This document shows positions 41,246-45,959 of a DNA stretch of 45,959 bases, piece after piece; the stretch's first letter is position 1, and each line of letters starts with the position of its first letter. This DNA is from Bryobacterales bacterium. Its GTDB lineage: Bacteria; Acidobacteriota; Terriglobia; Bryobacterales; Bryobacteraceae. The DNA is taken from the NCBI GenBank assembly GCA_003163855.1, contig PLRJ01000101.1, forward strand, positions 13,347 through 59,305, in the 5' to 3' direction. A model generated the notes under the pieces. It did not search any database. It was not told the origin of the DNA and was given only the letters and a program-made list of their open reading frames with translations. The position numbers were made by a program, and so were the translations under genes.

Positions 41246-42859
41246 ATGGCCAAACGATTCTTTGAAAAGTTCTTAAACCGGCGCGATCTACTGCGGCAGG
41301 GAGGTTTGCTGACGCTAGCGGGAACGGCTGCTCCGGTTATTGGCAAAACAACTCCAGGTGCGACGGCTTCAACCGGTTCTGCGGCAACTCACTCCGCGCT
41401 CTATGAAGCCATCGGCGTGCGGCCGGTTATCAATGCTCGCGGAACGTTCACTATCCTGACGGGTTCGCAATCGCTGCCGCAGGTTAAAGACGCTATGTTG
41501 CAGGCGTCCAAAAGCTACGTGCAGATGGACGAATTAATGGCCGGTGTCAGCCCGAAGCTGGCGGAATTGACCGGCGCGCCGTGGGGGATTGTCACGGCGG
41601 GTTGTTGCGCGGCTTTGACGAATTTCACAGCGGCGGTAATTGCCGGAACGAATCCGGAACGCATGCAGCGGCTGCCGAACCTGACAGGCTTGAAGAATGA
41701 AGTAATCATTCCCGAGTATTCTCGCAATGTCTATGACCATGCCATTCGCATGCTGGGTGTGAAGATCATTGAGCCTAAAACTCCCGCCGAGATGGAGGCA
41801 GCGTTCAACGATAGGACAGCGATGATCTATATCTTCGCCGGTCCGGGCGACGACGGGCCGCTGGGCACAAAAGCGGTGAGCGATATGGCGCGGCCGCATG
41901 GTGTTCCGGTGATTGTCGATGCGGCGGCCGAGGGATTAACTTTCCCGAATCTTCATTTGCAGCGCGGCGCCACCGCGGTTGCTTACAGCGGAGGCAAGTG
42001 TATACGCGGTCCGCAGGCGGCTGGGTTACTGCTGGGCGACAAGAATCTTTTACAAGCGGCCTGGGCGAATAGCGCGCCGCATCATGCCTTTGGCCGATCA
42101 TTAAAGGTTGGCAAAGAGGAAATTATGGGCATGCTGGCGGCGGTGGAAGCGTGGAAGACTCGCGACCATGAAGCGGAATACCGCGACTGGCACACGCAAC
42201 TGGCATTCATTTCAAGTCAAGTGACCAAAGTGAATGGAGTGACAACTAGGGTGGAGGAGCCCCAAGGGCTGTCAAATCGCACTCCGAGCTTACGCATTGA
42301 GTGGGACGCCTCGCAGGTGGGCATTACCGGGCAGGAAGTGAGCAAGTTATTACTGGACACTGAGCCGCGCATCGCGCTGGGTGGGGCATCCGGCGCTCGT
42401 CCAGACAGGATGAAGAGTTCGGTTACCGTTACGCCCTGGATGATGATGCCGGGCGACGACAAGGTTGTTGCTGCGCGCATTTGCAGTGTGCTGCAAGATC
42501 ATCCGGCGTTTGCGAACCCGCCGGTTCCGCAGGGTACAACTGCATCTGTCGGCGGCCAGTGGATGGCGACCCTGACTTTTGCCAGAGGTTCGGCCGATCA
42601 CCGCCTGGTTTTTGAGCAGCAGGGCGGCAGCCTCGTTGGAACTCATTACGGGGAGTTTGGTTCCGGCGACCTTTCTGGCTCGGTGACGGCGAGTGAGGTT
42701 CATTTCCGAAGTTCGCAGAAGATAGAGGGTCAGCGGCTGTCGTATGAGTTTACCGGTACGGTTGAGGGTGACAAGATGAGTGGCGCGCTGAACATGGGTG
42801 AGTACGGAATGATGGAGTGGTCAGCGGTGCGGCATCACTATGATGCGAAGAGGGCTTAA
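41246..42859 (+). CDS. Tat-exported SelA-like PLP-dependent enzyme with C-terminal beta domain
   Basis: A 537-residue enzyme of the SelA / D-glucosaminate-6-phosphate ammonia-lyase type (TIGR01437-like). A twin-arginine signal (LNRRDLLRQGG) precedes the fold-type I core. IGVRPVINARGTFT (56-69) opens the core, VDAAAEG holds Asp225 that pairs with the pyridine nitrogen, and YSGGKCIRGPQ places the Schiff-base lysine at 251. Family members eliminate ammonia from amino-sugar acids. Residues about 437-530 form an added beta-rich domain (GGQWMATLTF to MEWSAVRH) with several short Gly-containing strands. Export of a PLP enzyme is rare and poses the question where it acquires its cofactor; Tat export of the folded holoenzyme would answer it. 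Confidence 0.85.
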   Translation: MAKRFFEKFLNRRDLLRQGGLLTLAGTAAPVIGKTTPGATASTGSAATHSALYEAIGVRPVINARGTFTILTGSQSLPQVKDAMLQASKSYVQMDELMAGVSPKLAELTGAPWGIVTAGCCAALTNFTAAVIAGTNPERMQRLPNLTGLKNEVIIPEYSRNVYDHAIRMLGVKIIEPKTPAEMEAAFNDRTAMIYIFAGPGDDGPLGTKAVSDMARPHGVPVIVDAAAEGLTFPNLHLQRGATAVAYSGGKCIRGPQAAGLLLGDKNLLQAAWANSAPHHAFGRSLKVGKEEIMGMLAAVEAWKTRDHEAEYRDWHTQLAFISSQVTKVNGVTTRVEEPQGLSNRTPSLRIEWDASQVGITGQEVSKLLLDTEPRIALGGASGARPDRMKSSVTVTPWMMMPGDDKVVAARICSVLQDHPAFANPPVPQGTTASVGGQWMATLTFARGSADHRLVFEQQGGSLVGTHYGEFGSGDLSGSVTASEVHFRSSQKIEGQRLSYEFTGTVEGDKMSGALNMGEYGMMEWSAVRHHYDAKRA

Positions 42860-43323
42860 TGGCTAGAAAGTCGGATAGAAGAAGTTTTATCAGCAAGGGC
42901 GCAGCGGTAGTGGCGGCGGGCGCGGTGAGTGGCGGGGTTTCGGCTGCTCAAACGCCGGCGGCGGGGAAGAAGGTCTGGTGGCATGGCGGAAAGGCCCCGG
43001 AAAAGACGCCACTCTTCAGTCCGGCGGTGTCCTATGGAAACCTGTTATTCCTATCTGGCATTGGCGCGCATTTCGAGGGTGACATAAAGGCTCACACAAA
43101 GAAAGTGCTGGACGATATCAAGACGCAGTTAGAGGCTTGTGGATCGTCCATGGATAAGGTTTTAAAGGCGCAGGTTTACCTGGCGGACTTGAAAGATTAT
43201 GCCGATATGAACTCGGTTTTCCAAGGCGCGTTTGGATCGGAACCTCCGGTGAGAACGACGGTGTCGGTAGCGGGCGTCCCTGGTAAATCGCTGGTTGAGA
43301 TCGACGTTGTCGCTTACATATAA
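42859..43323 (+). CDS. Tat-exported RidA-family imine/enamine deaminase
   Basis: A RidA/YjgF/UK114 protein, 154 residues: a twin-arginine signal (SDRRSFISKGA, then an Ala/Gly stretch to AAQ near 31) and then the usual 115-residue domain. The conserved arginine of active RidA proteins is Arg132 in PPVRTTVSV, and Glu147 is in VEIDVVAY. RidA hydrolyses the unstable enamines/imines that PLP lyases release, speeding keto-acid formation. It normally works in the cytosol; the Tat signal here matches those of both neighbouring PLP enzymes. ATG 42859 shares one base with the stop of the first PLP gene (TAATG), and the second follows after four bases. Confidence 0.9.
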   Translation: MARKSDRRSFISKGAAVVAAGAVSGGVSAAQTPAAGKKVWWHGGKAPEKTPLFSPAVSYGNLLFLSGIGAHFEGDIKAHTKKVLDDIKTQLEACGSSMDKVLKAQVYLADLKDYADMNSVFQGAFGSEPPVRTTVSVAGVPGKSLVEIDVVAYI

Positions 43324-43327
43324 GTGA

Positions 43328-44551
43328 ATGGATACGCGGCGTAAGTTCTTTGCTAAGTCGAGCGCCGTGTTGGCTGCATCGGCGGCACCGAGCCTTGCGA
43401 AGACAGCTCCGGCGGCCGTAGATTATTACGACAAGCTTGGAGTCGCCAAGATCATTAATGCGGCCGGTACCTACACTTTTCTGACTGCCAGCATTATGCC
43501 GCCACAAGTACAAGCGGCAGTGGCCGAAGCGGCCAAACATCCAGTGAGACTAGCGGAGTTGCAGAAAGCCGCGGGCGAGTATCTTGCGAAGAAATGCAAG
43601 TGCGAAGCGGCCATGGTGACTGCGGGCGCCGCATCGGCATTGACGCTGGGAACGGCGGCGTGCATGACCGTCGCGAATCCGGCGGCCATACAGAAGATGC
43701 CGGTGGACATGGCTGGCTTAAAGAACGAAGTTATAGTTCAGAAGGCTCACCGCTACGACTACGACCACGCGCTGTTGAACTGCGGGATAAAGTTCGTGGA
43801 AGTGACGACAATGGACGATTACCAGAAGGCGTTCAATAGCCAGACGGTGATGACCCACTTCTTCAACGCCGCCGAAGAGGGCAACATTGGCCGTGAGGAT
43901 TGGATTCGCGTGGCGCATCAACATAATGTGCCGTGTTTCAATGATGCTGCCGCGGATGTTCCGCCTATCTCGAACCTGTGGGCGTATACCCAGATGGGTT
44001 TCGACCTGGTGACTTTTTCCGGTGGCAAAGGGATGCGCGGACCGCAGAATGCCGGGTTGCTGCTGGGCCGAAAGGATTTGATAGCGGCTGCTGTCTTAAA
44101 CGATGCCCCCATTTCGGAGAGCATCGGGCGCGGCATGAAGGTGGCCAAGGAGCAGATAGTCGGCATGGTGGCGGCGGTGGACTGGTTTGCCGAGCAGTCG
44201 GAAGATGCGATGCAAGCGGAGTTTCAGGCGCGGGCGAAGAGGATAAGCGCACACTTGCAAGGCATTTCTACGCTGGAGGCGAAAATCGTGGTACCGGAAA
44301 CGGCGAATCACGTTGCGCACCTGGTGCTGGATTATGACCACTCGCGAATCAAGATCAGCGCTCGCGAGGTGGCGCAGCAATTGCGGCAGGGAACGCCATG
44401 TATCGAACTGAATCCTTCGACTGGAATGAAGAACGCGCGCGGACTGACCGGCGATAAAGACTCGATTGTGGTTGGAGTATGGATGCTGCAGCCGGGCGAG
44501 GATCTGATTGTCGCCCGGCGTTTGCATGAAGTGCTGTCGAAGGCGATCTGA
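43328..44551 (+). CDS. Tat-exported SelA-like PLP-dependent enzyme (second copy)
   Basis: A second, shorter relative (407 residues) of the PLP enzyme two genes upstream, lacking the C-terminal beta domain. The twin-arginine signal is DTRRKFFAKS, with an Ala-rich region ending near SLAKTA. LGVAKIINAAGTYT (38-51) opens the core, NDAAADV holds Asp206, and FSGGKGMRGPQ places the Schiff-base lysine at 234. Sequence divergence from the first copy is substantial, which suggests different substrates or a heteromeric enzyme. True SelA function is unlikely, since no selenium genes are present and the protein is exported. Its TGA abuts the amidohydrolase stop to form TGATCA. Confidence 0.86.
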   Translation: MDTRRKFFAKSSAVLAASAAPSLAKTAPAAVDYYDKLGVAKIINAAGTYTFLTASIMPPQVQAAVAEAAKHPVRLAELQKAAGEYLAKKCKCEAAMVTAGAASALTLGTAACMTVANPAAIQKMPVDMAGLKNEVIVQKAHRYDYDHALLNCGIKFVEVTTMDDYQKAFNSQTVMTHFFNAAEEGNIGREDWIRVAHQHNVPCFNDAAADVPPISNLWAYTQMGFDLVTFSGGKGMRGPQNAGLLLGRKDLIAAAVLNDAPISESIGRGMKVAKEQIVGMVAAVDWFAEQSEDAMQAEFQARAKRISAHLQGISTLEAKIVVPETANHVAHLVLDYDHSRIKISAREVAQQLRQGTPCIELNPSTGMKNARGLTGDKDSIVVGVWMLQPGEDLIVARRLHEVLSKAI

Positions 44552-45868
44552 TCAGTGCGGTTGGGGCACGCGAGCGGGGTTCAGACCGTCCCATTTGCTA
44601 TCGCCAACCGCAGTGTAGTTCTTCGGAAGTGACTTCCAGTCGGGGCGGCTGATGCCGTTCAGATCATAGACAACTTTTCCGTTGCGAACGGTCATCTGGC
44701 AGACCAGGCGGCGCGAACCGTTCATGCGCGCGCCATACATGTCGGTGTAGCCGAAGTTTCCATTCTCAAGGCTCAAGACCGCGACATCGGCGGGTGAACC
44801 GACTGACAGGTTGCCGAGTTCTTCATGATGAATTTCGCGAGCAGGATTCCAGGTGGACCAGCGAATGACATCATCTACAGACATTCCGAGAGCGAGAAAC
44901 TTACCCATGATGTTAAGCATGTCTTTCATGCCGGCGTTCATGCTGCCGATGTGGAGATCGCTCGAAATAGAGTCGGGCAGAAAGCCTTGTTGGAGAGCCG
45001 GAACGACGACGCGCCAGGCAAAGCTGCCCCCGCCATGACCAACATCGAAAATGACGCCGCGCTTGCGGCCCTCAATCATGCCCGGATTGACTTTGCCTTC
45101 AGGAGTGAGTTCGTTGCGCAGGCCCGAATAGCAGTGAGTGTAGATATCTCCCGGGCGGAGTTTCTGAGTCAGCAAAATTTCAATGGGGCGTTCCGGTTTA
45201 TTCGCGCCGAAATCGACCATTACCGGGATGTTCGCTTCCGTTCCGGCCTTAACGGCGTTTTCAACTGGCGTCCATTCCGGACCGGCGTAGTGCGCAGTTT
45301 TCACACCAACCACCACCTGCGGATATTTCTTCGCCATGGCAGCTACTGGGCCGGGCTCCATGTCCTGGAGGTTGTTTTCGTATTTGGGGCCGCGCATGCC
45401 AGCGCCTACGATGTTGATGAAAGCGAGCACGCGGGTTTTGGAGCGGTCGATGACATGTTCTTTGAAATCTTCAAAGTTTTTATAGCCCGAGGAGCCGGCA
45501 TCTGCGACCGTGGTGACGCCTGTGCGAAAGGTGTAAGTATCGGGCCAGACGCTGTTGTCGCCAGCGTATGAGGCGCGTTCGCCTGTACTGGCATAGGCAT
45601 GAACGTGAATATCGACGAGGCCGGGTGTGACATAGAGGCCTTGCAAGGATACGGTTTTCAGGGCCGAGGCGGGATCGAGATGTTCAGCTACCGCCGCTAT
45701 TTTTCCGTCTTTGATGGCAACATCCCGGATGGCACTGATATTATTTCTAGCATCCACCACGTGACCGCCCTGCAGTAGAAGATCGTATTGCGTCTGGGCG
45801 AAGGCGGAAGAGCTTAGAGCACTAAAGGCCAACAGCAGACGTTGGATAGTAAATGAATTGACGCGCAC
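44552..45868 (-). CDS. Exported amidohydrolase (EF_0837/AHA_3915-like, dihydroorotase-type fold)
   Basis: A binuclear-metal amidohydrolase of 438 residues with a signal peptide (about 1-25, ALSSSAFAQ). Metal ligands are His88 and His90 (DIHVHAY), Lys190 (VGVKTAHY, a likely carbamylated bridge), His245 (YTHCYSG), His278 (VGHGGG) and Asp304 (SSDLHIG). The EF_0837 group is an established neighbour of SelA-like enzymes and is thought to deacylate or hydrolyse an amide of their substrate. Here it faces the PLP-RidA-PLP operon tail to tail. The start is probably the GTG at 45868. A 21-base palindrome lies about ten bases upstream. Confidence 0.87.
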   Translation of the reverse strand: MRVNSFTIQRLLLAFSALSSSAFAQTQYDLLLQGGHVVDARNNISAIRDVAIKDGKIAAVAEHLDPASALKTVSLQGLYVTPGLVDIHVHAYASTGERASYAGDNSVWPDTYTFRTGVTTVADAGSSGYKNFEDFKEHVIDRSKTRVLAFINIVGAGMRGPKYENNLQDMEPGPVAAMAKKYPQVVVGVKTAHYAGPEWTPVENAVKAGTEANIPVMVDFGANKPERPIEILLTQKLRPGDIYTHCYSGLRNELTPEGKVNPGMIEGRKRGVIFDVGHGGGSFAWRVVVPALQQGFLPDSISSDLHIGSMNAGMKDMLNIMGKFLALGMSVDDVIRWSTWNPAREIHHEELGNLSVGSPADVAVLSLENGNFGYTDMYGARMNGSRRLVCQMTVRNGKVVYDLNGISRPDWKSLPKNYTAVGDSKWDGLNPARVPQPH

Positions 45869-45877
45869 GGTGCATGA

Positions 45878-45898
45878 TATCGAACCGACCGTTCGATA
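45878..45898. promoter_or_regulatory. Candidate operator upstream of the amidohydrolase
   Basis: TATCGAAC-CGACC-GTTCGATA is a perfect 8-base inverted repeat with a 5-base spacer. It lies about ten bases upstream of the GTG start, where a bound repressor would block transcription or translation. The half-site ACCGAC/GTTCG pattern resembles sites of TetR-type repressors, which is an inference. No regulator gene is visible nearby. Confidence 0.5.
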
Positions 45899-45959
45899 CG
45901 CAAGCGCAGTTAGAGTGCGGCGTTGGCGCGTTGGGATGTAGAGAACGCTATTCTTCTTC

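Noticed and set aside
41246-44551. True selenocysteine synthase (SelA) function for the two PLP enzymes
   Set aside because: Both carry Tat signals, and no selB, selC or selD is nearby; tRNA charging outside the cytoplasm makes no sense.
44825-45571. A 248-residue open frame on the plus strand inside the amidohydrolase gene
   Set aside because: Antisense to a gene with all metal ligands; its residues mirror the codon bias of the real frame.
1-45959. CRISPR arrays, insertion sequences, prophage genes or integrase/att sites
   Set aside because: No regularly spaced repeats, transposase, integrase or phage structural gene found; the only RNA gene, the tRNA-Ala, has no integrase beside it.

Overview
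The window looks like chromosome of an acidobacterium of the Solibacter/Bryobacter type. This is inferred from gene content, not from a marker tree. The signs are two receptors of over 1000 residues with an N-terminal carboxypeptidase-regulatory-like domain, many Tat-exported enzymes, bacterial S10, S15 and M28 peptidases, GAF/PAS histidine kinases, a bacilliredoxin and a moderately GC-rich composition. I see no phage, plasmid, transposon or CRISPR array. Packing is very dense: no gap without a gene exceeds 300 bases.

Region 1 (1-3759) holds the 3' end of an S10 carboxypeptidase, a tRNA-Ala(CGC), and a thymidylate-precursor group: dcd (dCTP to dUTP), dut (dUTP to dUMP) and a double-length thyX (dUMP to dTMP). 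dut and thyX diverge from a 20-base spacer that carries a symmetric promoter-like palindrome. A stand-alone nuoB follows. Region 2 (3873-18523) is mixed housekeeping and signalling: a membrane-anchored repeat protein, an exported S15/CocE-type hydrolase, a glycosyltransferase/PHP pair, two histidine kinases, an NfeD-like membrane protein, a putative lipoprotein, an exported M28 peptidase, a YkgJ-type cysteine-cluster protein and rmuC. Region 3 (18474-29371) contains a glycine-zipper protein, the dusB-rnhA-nadD operon, a bacilliredoxin, a membrane coiled-coil protein, thymidine kinase coupled to a Tat-exported GH29 fucosidase, two methyltransferases, an MFS transporter, a HEAT-repeat protein and a DUF5655-like protein.

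Region 4 (29368-45898) is the most interesting part: two outer-membrane-receptor operons plus an MFS transporter. Operon A is a TonB-type receptor, an exported nucleoside-hydrolase-like protein, a berberine-bridge-type flavin oxidase, a shortened Tat-exported lactonase-like protein and an exported RraA-like protein. Operon B is a second TonB-type receptor, a Tat-exported SelA-like PLP enzyme with an extra C-terminal beta domain, a Tat-exported RidA, and a second Tat-exported SelA-like PLP enzyme. An exported amidohydrolase converges on operon B, with a strong palindrome just upstream of its start. SelA-like enzymes of the D-glucosaminate-6-phosphate ammonia-lyase type and this amidohydrolase type are known genomic partners in cytosolic pathways. 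Here the pair appears to have moved outside the cytoplasm together with an imine deaminase. My hypothesis is an envelope-located pathway for an amino-sugar acid or N-acyl amino acid.

Two architectural patterns recur. All ten convergent protein-gene junctions lie between a 50-base overlap and a 6-base gap, and three genes appear to start with TTG in a TTGA overlap with the preceding stop codon.
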